Origin: Xiphophorus maculatus
Lineage: Eukaryota > Chordata > Actinopteri > Cyprinodontiformes > Poeciliidae
Direction of reading: 5' to 3'
NCBI RefSeq assembly: GCF_002775205.1
Contig: NC_036461.1
Location: 6,485,015 to 6,549,014 of the forward strand
DNA: 64,000 bases
Shown in pieces: positions 1 through 11,737 of the stretch (position 1 is its first letter; each line of letters starts with the position of its first letter). The notes under the pieces were generated by a model that searched no databases, was not told the origin of the DNA, and saw only the letters and a list, made by a program, of their open reading frames with translations. A program made the position numbers and the translations under genes.

Positions 1-284
1 CCCCGATCTGAACAGTAAACTCCCAGTGAGTCTGCTGCAGATAGTTTGGTCAGAATTGGTTTGTGTTGTTTCTGAGTTACGGAGTCAAGATAAACGATCT
101 AATACTTGATGTTCTGCCTCTGCAGAGAGGTGCAGAGAATGTAAAGGGAACCGTCTCTGAAACAAGAACAGAAAAGGTAACATTACCGTGGTAACACCGT
201 CCTACGTCACTTAAACATCTAAACGCATCATCTCATCACTGCTTCATGTGGAGTTGTTCTGCTCCATCTTCTCTCTGTTTTCAG
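1..284 (+). other. Intron upstream of the nesprin last exon
   Basis: No coding frame is recognisable here. The stretch ends in a pyrimidine-rich tract and AG at 283-284, which fits an intron whose acceptor opens the KASH exon at 285. Confidence 0.5.
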
Positions 285-467
285 AAACGTGGGCTGCTCT
301 ACAGGATTTGTCGTTTGGCTCTTCTTTTGTGGCTCCTCTTCCTCGCTCTGCTGCTCCTCGCCTTCCTGCTGCCGCTCATGGACGACGGGAACAGCTGCTC
401 GCTCTCCAACAACTTCGCCCGATCCTTCAACGTCATGCTGCGCTATGACGGGCCTCCTCCCACATAA
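285..467 (+). CDS. syne3: Last coding exon of a KASH-domain nesprin (probably nesprin-3)
   Basis: The 60 residues encoded form a KASH domain. Residues 1-10 are basic, about 11-31 are a leucine-rich membrane span, and a luminal tail follows with NNFARSF, MLRY and the terminal PPPT. In nesprins this tail crosses the outer nuclear membrane and its PPPT end docks into SUN proteins to form the LINC complex. A cysteine lies 23 residues from the end, where KASH1 and KASH2 form a disulfide with SUN. The exon starts at a good acceptor in phase 0 and ends at TAA 465-467. The tail reads MLRYDGPPPT, one residue shorter than the MLRYTNGPPP form of nesprin-1 and -2, which from memory points to nesprin-3. 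The rest of the gene lies to the left of the window. The KASH assignment is firm; the paralogue is inferred. Confidence 0.85.
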   Translation, partial: KRGLLYRICRLALLLWLLFLALLLLAFLLPLMDDGNSCSLSNNFARSFNVMLRYDGPPPT

Positions 468-713
468 GAACCGGGACTGTGACGGACCCGAACGCTGACT
501 GGAGAACTCCACCTTCAGTCAGCATGAAGACTCTGTAGTGTTTTGCTGTTTGCTCTTGATTTTACTTTAATACCAAACTTATCCTGATTCAGCCTGCAGC
601 AGGGTAACTCCATGTCAGGCTGGCCACACCCACCACAGCTCACCTGTCTGCAGGTGATCATGTTGAAGATGCCCTTTAGTCTCCAGTGCCACCACACTGA
701 ACCCTGATGGGCT

Positions 714-1564
714 CTGCCTCATCATGTGATTCAGCAGTTCATCACAACAGTAACATATCAGTCATGTGACCTCTTTATGGAACATTATATAACTTACGAT
801 GAAGTTTTGTTTTTTGTTTTTTTAAATCGTCTGTACCAGCACCATGTTTCTCCATTGTTAATTTAACGTTTCTGATTCACATATAAATAAATATTCAGAT
901 AATTTGTTTCTGACTGACTTGTGTTGTGACAACAACCTGAGATGTTACCTGGTTACAGTTGTTGATAAAAGTTACCTGGTTACAGTTGGAGAAATATCAG
1001 TCAACTGTTGTCTAATCGGCATCATCAGGATTTCTTTAAGCTATTTCCTGAACAAAAATATTTAAGACATTGTTTGCTCATTTCTGTTTCAGTAGAACAT
1101 GTGAGAAGAGATATTATCATTTTTGGAGAATAGGATGTTTTAGTGTTTATGAAATTAATATCACATTTCTATCTAAAACAAAAAAGGATCACAGACTACA
1201 AGAGAATAATAATCATAACGAACATGTTGAAATGTTCGTTAATTGTTGTTGAAGGTCGAACAACAATTCAAGTAAATACCTAGATATATTACAAGAAATG
1301 TCTGTTATTACACAAAAAGGCAACAAAGAAAAAACCAAAAAGTAATGATGTAACAGAGGAACTACATTTTCTATTCTACAAAATATAAATGTTGTCCAGT
1401 CTAATGCCATTGACCTCTCACAATTACAATTTACAATATTTGTGATCAATGTTTATAGTTTACAACAGAACATCCCTCCAGAGTACACAGTTATACCTGC
1501 AACATGACTACGGTAATCAGTTTGACTGTCTCATCTGTACAAATGAAACAAGGACTTGTCATAA
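714..1564 (+). repeat. Duplicated nesprin 3' tail, copy 1
   Basis: This stretch, starting inside the nesprin 3'UTR, recurs at 13847-14712 with small indels. Shared landmarks are the CTGCCTCATCATGTG start, the AATAAATATTC polyadenylation region and the end near ACTTGTCATAA. The direct orientation shows that a piece of 3'UTR plus downstream DNA was carried into the NLR cluster. Confidence 0.85.
886..891 (+). other. Polyadenylation signal AATAAA of the nesprin gene
   Basis: A canonical AATAAA lies about 420 bp after the KASH stop codon in AT-rich DNA, so 468 to about 910 is probably the 3'UTR. Confidence 0.6.
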
Positions 1565-1649
1565 GCAGGCACTGACCTTTGAAAGATCATCTAAGAGAGA
1601 AATGAGAAATGGCTTTTGCAGGCAATTCATGTTGTTTTGCTTTTTGTAC

Positions 1650-2279
1650 TAAACGTTTTGAGAAATGCTCATATAGTTTTGCAAATGATTTGAGAAATGA
1701 AGGAAAGTGGAGATTTTTTTTCTCAACAAAGACACACTGAGGAACCAGGTCAGACTGTAAATCCAGGATAAAGTTTCCTTGAATGAAGTGTTGAAGGTGT
1801 GAAGGTAGATCAGTTTTCCAGATAACACTCTGTAGAAGGACAGGATACCAGCATCACAGTCCACATACACTCCTACTTTTTAAGAGAAAGAGAAGGTCAT
1901 GAAGGATAATAAAGCATGGGGGATGAAGATGAGATGCATGTCTTATTGTTATTGTGCCAGACAGAGTAACCATGACGATCAGCACACTCCAGACTCCAGG
2001 ACTGATCATTTCATCCAAATGCAGATTTTTCATTGTCTACTTTCCTTGCAATGCTTCTGTAACTCACTGATATAAAAACAGTCCCACTCCACTTAACCTC
2101 CCAGTAACAATGACCACTCAGACCATCTGAACACAGAAGTTGAGGCCAGAGATCTTCAAATCTGTCTGGATGATCAGGATATGTATTTTTTCCCTCCTTG
2201 TGTTCCACATTCTTGTTGTTTTTAAAGAGTTGAAGTTCTTGGTGTACAGTGTTTGTATCGATTGTGAGTTGACAGGAAT
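1650..2279 (-). pseudogene. Decayed PRY-SPRY (B30.2) exon of an NLRC3-like gene
   Basis: Reading leftwards from an intact acceptor at 2281-2280, the frame gives CQLTIDTNTV, then PDHPDRF and GHCYWEVKW, which are the PRY and SPRY landmarks of fish NLR B30.2 exons. The frame is cut by TGA at 2013-2011, between a phenylalanine-glycine and the NDQSWSLEC block. Further shifts break the part before VYVDCDAGILSFY and the final strand. The matching exons of genes 1 and 2 are open, so this one is dead. Its place 3.3 kb downstream of gene 0 and its orientation suggest it is what remains of gene 0's C-terminal half. That link is inference. Confidence 0.8.
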
Positions 2280-2407
2280 CTGATGGAGAGAATGAAGACA
2301 ATAAAAGATAATTTATTGACACCTCAAAATGAGATGACTTCTGGAGATGTAAAACTGTGAAGATGGTTCACCGTGTGCTGCTTTGTTTTCTGAAATCAAA
2401 TGAAAAA

Positions 2408-2439
2408 CATACTTACATTTCCTGAGAAATGTAAGTATG
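2408..2439. repeat. Perfect 14-bp hairpin with mirrored splice donors
   Basis: Arms 2408-2421 and 2426-2439 are exact inverted copies around a 4-nt loop. Each arm carries a GTAAGT donor-like hexamer. The minus-strand arm resembles the donor of the short exon that precedes the B30.2 exon in genes 1 and 2. Confidence 0.7.
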
Positions 2440-2730
2440 GCAATTGTTTGGCATTTAGAAAACTTGGTGTACTAGTTGTATCTTAATGCAGCATGTGAAA
2501 CTGCTGGAAAAATCTCTTATATATGGAACCTCAAGTATGTCTGATGTTTACCTTTTTTTGCATACAGCTAATCCAAAAATGATACTCTGAACCAATAGAA
2601 AGAAAAGCTTTTAAATACAACAATCTAGGCTTACTGAAAAGTGGGGCCAGAGTCCGAAAAAACAAAAAACTACCCAAAAAGGTGGGCGGTGGCACAGGAA
2701 GGGGCCAAGAGTCCAGAAACAACAAAAAAA

Positions 2731-3507
2731 TCAGCCCAACCAGGGTGGGCGGAAAACGCAGAAGGCACTAGGGGGCGGAGACTTGGGAGCACCAGGGGGC
2801 AGAAACTCGGAGAGGGCATTGGAACCACTGGGGGGAGACGGGGAGTCACTGGAAGCACTAGGAGGCGGGGACTCGAGAGGAACACTAGGAAGCAACGAAG
2901 GGCCACTAGGGGTCGACGAAGGAACATAGGGACCACTAGGGGGCAGAAACTCAGAGAGGGCACTGGAACCACTACGGGGAGACATGGAGTCACTGGAAAC
3001 ACCAGGAGGCGGGGACTCGAATGAAGCACTAGAAAGCGATAACCCACTAACTGGGGCAGGCCATGCCACCAACTTGGACGCCTGTCGGCCAGGTGCCAGC
3101 CTGGCCACCTGGAAGCCCATAGCCACAGGAACTGAGGCAGGAACGGAGGCTGCAGCGGTGGCTGATGCGGGCTCCGGGGACGCGGGAGCTGCAGGAGTGG
3201 CAGCTATCTCTGGAGCGAGAGGAGGTGCTGGTCCCGGAGACGCTGGAGCTGGGCTGGTGGAGAGGAAGTCCGGCTCTGGAGGCAGAGGGTCGCCAGCCAT
3301 GAAGGCTAGAGCTGCCTGGCGTTCCTACTCTGCCTCCTGCTGTAGCCTTGCCAACCCCAGGGACTGGAGTTGGTCTGACCATCCTTCCAGTACCAGGAGT
3401 AGCCTGGTGGCTACCCCGAGGCGTCTGGGGGCGAAATATGGCTTTGCAACAATCTCTACAAAGTCTCTGATGTTAAATAATAAATCATCCCAATGCGCTG
3501 GGTCCAT
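2731..3507 (-). pseudogene. Proline-rich gag-like ORF split by a nonsense codon
   Basis: The ATG at 3507 opens MDPAHWDDLLFNIRDF, a helical capsid-like start with PRRLGV and LEGWSDQL blocks. A TAG at 3327-3325 then interrupts the frame, probably replacing a tryptophan codon. The same frame continues through MAGDPLPPEPD at 3300 into a long tract rich in proline, serine and alanine that ends at 2731. The first block could be a matrix or capsid domain; the proline tract is low complexity. No enzymatic domain is visible. Confidence 0.55.
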
Positions 3508-3567
3508 ATTTGAGATGAAATTCTCCGTGAACGGCATGCCTCACCATAGTTACTTGGTCGGGTCCTA

Positions 3568-3887
3568 CTGTCAGGTTTAGCGGTGTGAGTGGTGGTGAGG
3601 CAGAGGCAGCAAACCCAGGTAGACATAAAATAGATGATTTAATAGGATGCAAATCCAAAAGTTCAGAACACAGAGAAGCAGAGAGCAATGAACAACACAA
3701 TCCACAACACAACTGGAAACTAGACAGACACGGAGGACCCCACAGAGACACAGGTGTCACTAAATACACAAGAGGTAATCAGGGAACGAGACACACCTGG
3801 GAATAATCAAGGGGAGACAGGACAACACAGAGGCTCAGAGACAAAGAAACTCAAAAATAAACACACAGAAGACTCAAACCATGACGA
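3568..3887 (-). repeat. 5' LTR of the gag-like element
   Basis: On the minus strand the block runs from CGTCATGGTTT to CCTGACA, and the ORF leader follows directly. The first base differs from the expected TG, suggesting an old mutated end. No second copy is in the window. Confidence 0.5.
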
Positions 3888-3888
3888 G

Positions 3889-5576
3889 ATGATTATTGTT
3901 CCAATTCCTTTCAAGCAAAAATGCCACTGAGATTTATACTGAAGTGGAGCTTTAGTTTATTCACATTTACTCAAATTACCATTTGAACCTTTTCAGGCAA
4001 GAGATGATACATTAAAGACTTATCGACGTTCTAAGTCTCATACTCAATTAGTTTGCTGCTGATTTTAGGACTGGAAATGCAATTAGTGATGGATTTCGTC
4101 AGGTAAAGGGCCTTAAATAAAGGAGATAAAATGACTACATTTATTCTCTTCTAATCAAAATGAGCAACATACTGAAACTCAGAAGCCAGACTTAAACTAG
4201 TTTTTCCTGTTCTGTAAGTCTGGTATTCCCATGGGTTTAACTTTTAAGAGGCTCATTGACAATTTTTTTTTTTTTTTTTACAAATATCACCTTATTGTTT
4301 TTAGCTTAACAAGAACTACAACCACTCAGCACATTCAGTAACTTGAGTTATAAGTCCTTAATTCAAAGTTCAGTATAAAACAAAGCAAACTTACTTCAAA
4401 CAGTCTTAAGCATTGAAAGAGAAGAATAAGAAACTCTCCACTCAAAGTGTGAGCCCAGTAGACAGTGAAACAGGTGAGCTGCTTACAGGAATGTCACCTA
4501 GAGGTGGGAGGAGGAGCAATGGGAACTTGTTGAGCTATATTCTTGACTAGTAGCCAGGGTTAAGTTGACTTTTTGTTTTTTGCTTGTGTCAAATTTTCTT
4601 TCTCTGATCTCTTTTAGGAACTTAGCATAAGTTCAGTTTTTTGCCCCGATTTTTCTCTTATGGCAATCTTAGAACGTTCGGAGTTTTAAGGTTGCCACTT
4701 GCGATAATCGTAACCGATCCTCCAGTAGTGTGAGGTGTGTCAGGACTGATCTGGTCCAGTCGGTAGAACATTACGGCCACTTCGATCTAAAATCGGGCAT
4801 ATTCAGTCTTGGCCCGATTATCGCAGGATGTGTGGTTTTCCTTGACTGGGAGGGAGAACTCAGCCTGCGGTAGCCAATCAGAAAGCGCGGTGACGTAAGC
4901 ACTAAGGGGAATCCCAAACAGCTAACATCACGCAACCGAGAGCCCAGGTTAGTGCATAGTGCAGCAAATAGATTTGCTGCTCCCACAGTCTTTTATTCAA
5001 CACCCTTTCTTTTTGTTACGTCTTTTATTGCTTAAAATGAGTCCAGAGACTTCACTATTGCTTCTACATCGTCATCCGTGTTTGCTTACTCTAAATTCAC
5101 TGTGTAATTGATTTCACTGTTTAATTCTACAGTCAGTCTTATTGGCTTATTCAAAGCCAATGAGAGCTTAAAATGTATTCGGTCATCTAAATATGTCCAT
5201 GTTTAATTATATAAGTGGTAACATGATTAACGCTTTCAGCATAATTACAATTCAAAGGAATTAGCACCCTAAAAATATTGCTGCACTTGAGAAATGGGTG
5301 GGTTTTTTTCATGTAAATCTATGAGATTTAAATTTATTGTTGAAATGTTTTGATTTAACATTTGATGCTGTCACTCCTGATGGGAACTGATGCTGTTCAT
5401 TGAAGTGGATGCTTTATGGTTGTTTTAAAATAACAAAAGGACACTGGACATGATTACACCAAGGAATGTTTATTGTACGATTTTATGATTTCATGATTTC
5501 ATAATTTTCAGAATTTGTAATATAAAGACAGAGTTTGGGGAAGAAAACAGCAGCCGATCCTTCATTCACTGAGGCA
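3889..5576. other. Non-coding stretch with MITE and promoter-exon relics
   Basis: No gene is visible. Around 4385-4520 the sequence weakly resembles the NLR 5'UTR exon (ACTTAC donor motif on the minus strand followed by an AAACAGTCTT-like block), probably a diverged copy. About 4640-4990 is a MITE fragment related in inverted orientation to 21403-22080; both share the AGCTGTTTGGGATTCC and CTTTCTGATTGGCT blocks. Confidence 0.5.
4640..4990 (-). mobile_element. MITE fragment (same family as 21403-22080)
   Basis: Shared blocks with the 21.4-22.1 kb copy include a TTGCGTGATGTTAGCTG-like run, GGGATTCC and CGCTTTCTGATTGGCT, read on the minus strand here. Exact ends and target duplications are not clear. 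Confidence 0.5.
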
Positions 5577-5582
5577 ATTTAT
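5577..5582 (-). other. Polyadenylation signal AATAAA of gene 0
   Basis: AATAAA on the minus strand lies about 22 bp after the gene 0 stop codon. It supports the idea that this exon is terminal. Confidence 0.45.
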
Positions 5583-5603
5583 TAATGTTTCCAGGTTTTC
5601 CAT

Positions 5604-5739
5604 TCAAAGGAAAGGTGAAGCGGAGACATCACAATAAACATCACTTGTTGCAATTGTTTCGATCCATCTGAAACGTGTAACAGTGATGTCTCCCTCACTT
5701 CTGTAGGAGACATCATCAGGTTTTGACTGCAGATGAGTC
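5604..5739 (-). CDS. Gene 0 terminal exon
   Basis: An acceptor TTTTTTCAG precedes G-ACT at 5739. The frame gives THLQSKPDDVSYRSEGD and about 27 more residues to TGA 5606-5604. The equivalent exon of gene 1 (33970-34071) ends at a donor after 102 bp, so the tail after roughly residue 15 is specific to this copy. Confidence 0.6.
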
Positions 5740-8700
5740 CTGAAAAAAAATGCAAAATATCAGTTATGTAATGTAAAAAGAAACATAGCGTTGGTGAGCC
5801 ATGTTCTACAAATGATCAGCTTTATGATTCACCATAAACAAATTAGTTAGGTTATTATTATTAGATTAGGAAAGCATGAAAATGGACCTGTGCTGCATTT
5901 TAGTCTTAAATTCAGCTCACTGACTCTTCTTCAACCTCATACATTACAAACCTAGCTGGAGAAAGGATAATCTCCACAAGACCGTAGTACAGTTTTTAAA
6001 AATAATGTTTAAAAATTATTGTTTGACATTAAGTAGGTGTTCCCTCACTTCCACCTAATATTAGACCAACCTGTTGCCTTTCACTGTCTGTGCTGATTCT
6101 TCCTTGGTCGTCCTCTTTTCATGTCTTCTTCAAAGCTGAATGACATGAATTTTGTGTTAAGTAGGTTTTAAAAATACAGCAGTCAAACCATATAGAAAAA
6201 TGAAACTTTAATTTTAATTGATATCCTTGTTGGATAACAATTACTGACTGGACACTGCATCTGTTCTGATATATGACAACACCACTGCAGAGATGCTATC
6301 CTGAGTAAAGACATTTAAACTCAAGTGTCCTCCTGCCAAGTTCTATAACAAGCATCACCAACCTTTATGAGTCTACAGGCTGTAGTGACACTGTAGACTA
6401 ATTTGTTTAATACACACATAAACCTAAATCTTTATTTTGCTTTTTATTATCTGTTATATTATAAATAGGCCAATAACTATGCAAATAGTTGCAAGACAAC
6501 AACAGCAATCTGTCATTTTATACTGGCTTAAGCTAACCTGAATATGTCGATAATAACATGACCTACTGTCTATCAACCACTTTGAAAAGCTTTTCTTCAT
6601 CCCTCCCAACATCTTTATTCCTCTACCATTTTCTATTTTGCTCCCTGGATAGTTTTTTTTCCCTCTTTAGATCCCTGTTGTAAAATAAACATTTCTAATT
6701 TAAAAGAAAATAAAAACATGCCTAAGTGTGTTCTTGAAGGGGTGTGTGCCTAAGCGACCTGTGTAGGAGAAGCGACGGGAGAGGAGGTAAAAGAGCGGAG
6801 GGGCTCCTAATTAATGCTGTTCCTCTGTTAATCATTTCATACATGCAAACAGCTGTTCAATACAGAAAATGCCGACTAGAAAAAAATGTCCCCTCCCACA
6901 TCGTTTTGGTGCCCACTCTAGTGCAGCGCCCCTATGTGTTGCATACAATGCATACCCACTTTTTGCACCACAAAAAAATCATATTGCAAGAGTAGATCTA
7001 CTATAAAGTCATTAAAAGATGAGAAAAAAAACATAATTTTAATAGCTGGTAACGCTGACGTTACCAGCTCAGCAAGTCTGGTTCCTTGAAATAAACAGTT
7101 CTTTAAACAATCAATTCTAAGTTCTGCGACTTATGATTTAATTCTGATGTGTTAAAAGAGTCAATCTTCATAAAACTAGCTATATTCTTGTATTATTACA
7201 ACTTTACTGTCATATTTAAAGCAAACAAGCAAAAAAAAACTCTTGGTCTGGCCGTAGTCTGTCATAATCAAGTAACTGTAGCTCTCAGAAAAAGGCCAAG
7301 ACATACAGTAGATGAAACCTTTTTACTGTGATCGTAAAATGATATGCACTTTTCATCTCTTCTGACAAGCTGGAATATATCAATGTTGTTGCAAGTTTTT
7401 CACAAAAATATACCTTTTGATAACCGAGCTGAAAAAGTTGTCAAATAATTTTTATAAATTTTAAAACGTTTTACTGTTAGTTTAAAAATTTACATCCCAG
7501 TGAATCATGTACACTTTTTTTCTGTTGAGAGTCCCACAGACTGAGCAGTCTTGATTAAATGTTACTGATTGAGTTAACTAACTAAACTTGGAAATTGTTT
7601 TGAGACTTAAAACAATAAAATGAGCTACTACCACACATTTCAACTGTTTTGATATTCGCATCATAGAAGGTGGCCGTGATTAGTACAAATAAATTATTAA
7701 ATATTATGAGCTTTGCAATAGCGCGAACATTGCTGTACAAGAATCTTGCCTCAGATTTAACAAGTTAGTCATCCATCGATGGATTTGTGCATGCCAGTTA
7801 GTCTTCCTACAAACATAAAAACTAGCGGATGTAAACTGATGCTTAGCTGAAGTTCTTTTTAATTGGCTTCCTTCTCTGTTTTTGTTCAAACTTAATCATC
7901 AATCACTCCTGACCATAATGGTTGGTGAATCTTGTTACCCTGGACAACTATAGGAACAATAACTGACTGAAAAGAATAGTTCTTTAGGGTCACACACTAA
8001 TTTGTGAGGTCCGAGATCAACCATATCAAAAATGTTAAACCCTTCATTCTTTACACTTTTACTGTTTGTAGAAAGTTAACACAAAACAATTTCACATAAG
8101 AACACAGGGAAGTCTTTTAAAAGAGTCAGCTCATGTGAAAAAACATGCTAGCAAGAAATTACCCGCTAAATCAGCGTACATCAAATTAATTACAACTCAC
8201 CTCACTGGTGAGGAAGGAACCCTTGAACTAAAGTCAGGACTCCTCTCCTTGGAGAAATCTCTTCTGAAGGGCCGAGGGAGACGTGTCTTATGCATTCTGA
8301 TAAAAAAAAAATGTTGGAAGAGGTTAGATAAATATCTAAGAACTTAAAAAGAAAAGTTAATAAAGTTAAGCTTGCATCTGAAAATATCTAGCTGTAAAAC
8401 AACTTCATAATCATCAAAAAAATATATATTTATGCAACCTGGTTTATAACTAAGAACATTTATTCCTCGTTGGATTCTCAATTTTGTTTAAAATAAATCA
8501 TAAATATGTGACAGAGCCAGAATTTTCAGAAAATAGTAATCCGTGGTCCTTTCATATACAGTACATATACAAAGACTTTTTCTATTTAAATGAAATTGTT
8601 TATTTTCTTGTAAAATGTGTCTGAAGAAGTGTTGGGGCAAAGGGTTTAGAAACAGCTCACCTGTTGGAAGGTGAGGGTTAGTTGGTTGGAAAATCACATT

Positions 8701-8976
8701 GACTCACAGTTAGTAAAAATGTTTTTGCATGAATACTTATCCATCCATCCATCCATCCATTCATTCATTCATTCATTCATTCATTCATTCATTCATTTTC
8801 TTACACTCTTGTCCCTAGTGGGGTCAGGAGGGGTGCTGGTGCCCATCTCCAGCGAACGTTCCGGGCAAGAGGCGGGGTCACCTGGACAGGTCGCCAGTCT
8901 GTCGCAGGGCAACACAGAGACAGACAGGACACACAACCATGCACCCCCCCGCCCCCCCCACACACCCACACGCACA

Positions 8977-9007
<31 letters not shown>

Positions 9008-10448
9008 TTAGGGAGAATTTAGAAAAGACCAATTAACTTGACAGTCATGTTTTTGGACTATAGGAGGAAAACCAGAGAGAATCCATGTATGCACAGGGAG
9101 AACAGAGAAAGACCCCGGGTCGGGAATCAAACCCAGGACCTTCTTGCTGCAAGGCAACAGTGAAACCAACTGTGCCACTGTGCAGCCCTGAATACTTATA
9201 TATACTTCAAATATTTTACTGTTCAGTTTATATCAGTTCAGATTAATTATGTAGTGGCAATCCCCTCTTAAGTATTCATACATTTCAGTGCAAATTATAT
9301 TAAAATCAGTAAAACTAATTCTATTGCAACCCAATCATACAGTCACATCAGATGAAAGCTGAAGTTTTCATACAATGTAATTAAATTCAGTTGATCATTA
9401 AACATCAGTTAGTGATCTGTTAAAGGAATCGGGCCGATTGGATCATGTTACACATCCTATGAGGAGACAGTGGACAGACAATCACTTTGAACCGTAAATA
9501 CTGGTAAATACATTTTATGTAAGATGGTTTAAAAACAGAGTAATTGGGAAACTGCCAGAGAAAGTTTTTTGAAAGTGTCAAAAAAACATAAAATCCATCA
9601 ATAAATCAATCAGCCCACAGAGATCCATGTTATTTAAATTTTACACAGTCACAATCAGCTCACCTGTCTGAGGATGAAGTTTGTTCTGATTTGTCTTTGG
9701 ACAAATCACTGCTGAATCCAATGATGTCTCCCTTTGATGGGTTCAGTGATGATGTGGGGTAGAGACATAAACTCAGTGAGGCATCACTGAGTTTAGATTT
9801 TGACCGCCGATGAAACCTGAATAAAAAACTAATGTTGAATGAGATTCTATAAATACTGGACAATCAATGTTATTGAAATGTAGAACTTAAAGATAAACTG
9901 GAGGTGCAGTACCTCAGATTTAGAAGAGTATCTGAGTCTAAAATATATTTTACTGGTAAAAAAAAAAAATCTTGCCAGCATTTAATAATAATTTTATTAT
10001 TTAAAGAGAACTCTTTTAATTTCTGTTTTGGTTTTGGTCTTTTAGGTCTCCAAGTTACTTCCTGTTAGACAACATTTTTCCACCTTTGTTTTCCTTACTG
10101 GACTAATAAATCTTTATTTTGTTAACTCAAACTAGAGACGTTGTTATCACTACTTTATTCTGGGCCATGTTGTAGTTCACTGAAATACATTAATGGTTTC
10201 AGACATGGAAATGAATATCACAGTCATCAGTTGAACACATTTAAAAATGAAAAATATGTCTTACAATTTTAATTGTATTATAAAATTAGAACACATCTGT
10301 GACCTGTTTGTTAAATAAAGATGTAAAAATGTGTTAAATACTGGGAATTTATTGTTTTGTCTTATTTCTTTATATGAACTGTGTATGAAATAAAAGCTGT
10401 GAGAAGCCAGAGATGATCATCTGACCTTTTATTTCTTTTCTGAGCCAT
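5604..10448 (-). CDS. Gene 0: short NLR-related gene with only N-terminal repeat exons
   Basis: Four coding exons join in phase on the minus strand: 10448-10426, 9816-9664, 8296-8201 and 5739-5604, totalling 408 nt (135 aa plus TGA). Each internal exon has acceptor and donor signals, and all splice in the same phase (two bases then one). The protein begins MAQKRNKR and then has three relatives of the 32-50-residue repeats that open gene 1, with motifs such as SSDLSKDKS and SPDFSS. The last exon begins THLQSKPDD like gene 1's fifth coding exon, then runs on to a stop instead of a donor. No FISNA, NACHT or LRR follows. The 5' part is closely paralogous to gene 1, so the promoter is probably shared in type. 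It could be a truncated decoy or adaptor, or a transcribed pseudogene. Confidence 0.6.
8201..8296 (-). CDS. Gene 0 N-terminal repeat exon
   Basis: This 96-bp exon has acceptor TTTATCAG and donor GTGAGT. It encodes a 32-residue repeat with FRRDFSKERSPDFSS, parallel to gene 1 exon 36900-36995, which has the same length and phase. Confidence 0.7.
8741..9188 (-). mobile_element. tRNA-derived SINE with CATC/CATT tail
   Basis: On the minus strand the element starts GGGCTGCACAGTGG with A-box-like TGGCACAGTTGG and B-box-like GGTTTGATTCC, as in tRNA-headed SINEs. It continues with a unit common in fish and ends in (GAAT)n(GGAT)n. An 11-bp duplication TGAATACTTAT flanks it at 8730-8740 and 9189-9199. 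Block B at about 36520 shows the empty site. A CA tract lies inside at about 8960-9006. RNA polymerase III transcription and LINE-driven retroposition are inferred from the class. Confidence 0.85.
9664..9816 (-). CDS. Gene 0 N-terminal repeat exon (long form)
   Basis: This 153-bp exon lies between TTATTCAG and GTGAGC. It encodes FHRRSKSKLSDASLSL, then [19 protein letters not shown] and a serine-rich end. It is 18 bp longer than the paralogous gene 1 exon 37284-37418; the frame is kept. Confidence 0.75.
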
Positions 10449-10493
10449 GATGTTGAATTTTCATCCACATCTGCTCACAGTTTCCTTTTTAAT
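10426..10493 (-). CDS. Gene 0 start exon
   Basis: The exon begins after CCCCTGCAG and contains the ATG at 10448-10446 in a good context (ATCATGG), then MAQKRNK and a donor GTCAGA. An upstream ATG in the same exon gives a 14-codon ORF ending in TAA, a possible uORF. Gene 1 has the same exon at 38041-38108. Confidence 0.65.
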
Positions 10494-11737
10494 CTGCAGG
10501 GGAAACACAAATCAGTTTTTCACACGGTGGCTATGATCATTCTTTGGGTCAGATTTGCTGTAAAAAGTCAGTGTCAGCTGAATTAAGTCAGATAAGAGTT
10601 AGGTAGAGGAGACTGCTGTACTTCAACTATCAGTCCACTAGATGGCGCCATGGAGCTGCAGCCTGCATTGGCAAACTGTGATACCTACTCCACAATAACT
10701 CAGTTCAACATCTGAAAGAACTTTATCCATGTTCACAGTATCAAACTCAAAATTACTCATTAGATTATGGATGACTTTATAACAGAAAATCTGACTAGGA
10801 ATAAATGTTAGATTTCATAGCGCAAAGAGGATAACAGTCTAAAGTTTTGTTATGCAATGGCTATAATATACTCAGAATTAAATAAATTATACCTTCAGAC
10901 TAAATATTTCTTCAAAGGTATCTGTTACCTGGAATCCAGGAACACGAAACTCAATTATGGATCAACATCATGAGAAAATATGGCAGTAAAGTGTGTTTAC
11001 CACCAAAGCATCATCCAGACATTTGTCAGACATTTACTTGACACTTTGTAAAACTTCATGATTAAATTAATCACAGCTTAAAATCTCCGTGGTCAGTTCA
11101 TGGTTATAAAAACACTTCCTTGTGCTTTGATCACAACTTGAGGCTTTTTATGCATCATAATTCTTGTGGTTAGAGAGTTAGTGCCAACAAGGAAACATTT
11201 CAGTTGAAAATTTGTTCCTTCTTTCTGTAGCTGATGCGGTTCTGCAGCATTCTGTTCTCAACGGTGGTTTCCAGGACTCATTACAGGACTTGTTGACGTT
11301 TAATGTCCTTAAGTGAAATGATGATGTTCTATTTTTTATGTAAAACTATCATGAACTTTCAGCATATTCAGTATATTTTTTAAAAAAGCACCTAATAGGC
11401 CTCTAAAACATCTATTATATATTCCATCAAAGTATAACTTAAGTACAATCAAACTAATTTCAACAGAGTCAACAGGAAGTTTTTGTTTTTGAGTTTTATG
11501 GTGAAACCAAAGGTTGAGTTCAAGATATTAGAAATATTAATCGGTTTTATGAGAAAACAAAATACTCATGATTTGTTAAGTTATTCTATATGTTAGTAAT
11601 CCTCTGCATTTCTCTTCAGAATAGAAAAAACAATACAATGTGTTAAAATAAAGAGAAAGTGTTTTCTCCTTCAATCAAAAAACAGAATCAAACAAAGAGT
11701 TAAAGATAAAGTACAACCTAAAATCAAGCAAACTTAC

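Larger units (their letters stand above)
2640..3888 (-). mobile_element. LTR retroelement with gag-like ORF, 3' end lost
   Basis: On the minus strand an LTR-like block (3568-3887) is followed by a leader and a proline-rich ORF, then the element fades near 2640 with no second LTR. The LTR starts with GTCATGG and ends CCTGACA. No reverse transcriptase or integrase is present, so it was non-autonomous or is a fragment. I recall similar ORFs as abundant proline-rich predictions in fish genomes, but I cannot name the family. Confidence 0.6.

Noticed and set aside
2641-3580. Plus-strand open frames of 127 and 198 residues
   Set aside because: They are shadows of the minus-strand proline-rich gag-like ORF and its codon bias.
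6070-6135. Possible extra exon of gene 0 (acceptor-like CATTCAG and donor-like GTTGGT)
   Set aside because: It would enter a stop in the required phase, and block B has no matching exon.
9120-9188. tRNA-like head that could be a tRNA gene
   Set aside because: A-box and B-box-like motifs are present, but the segment is the head of a SINE flanked by an 11-bp target duplication and has no full cloverleaf.
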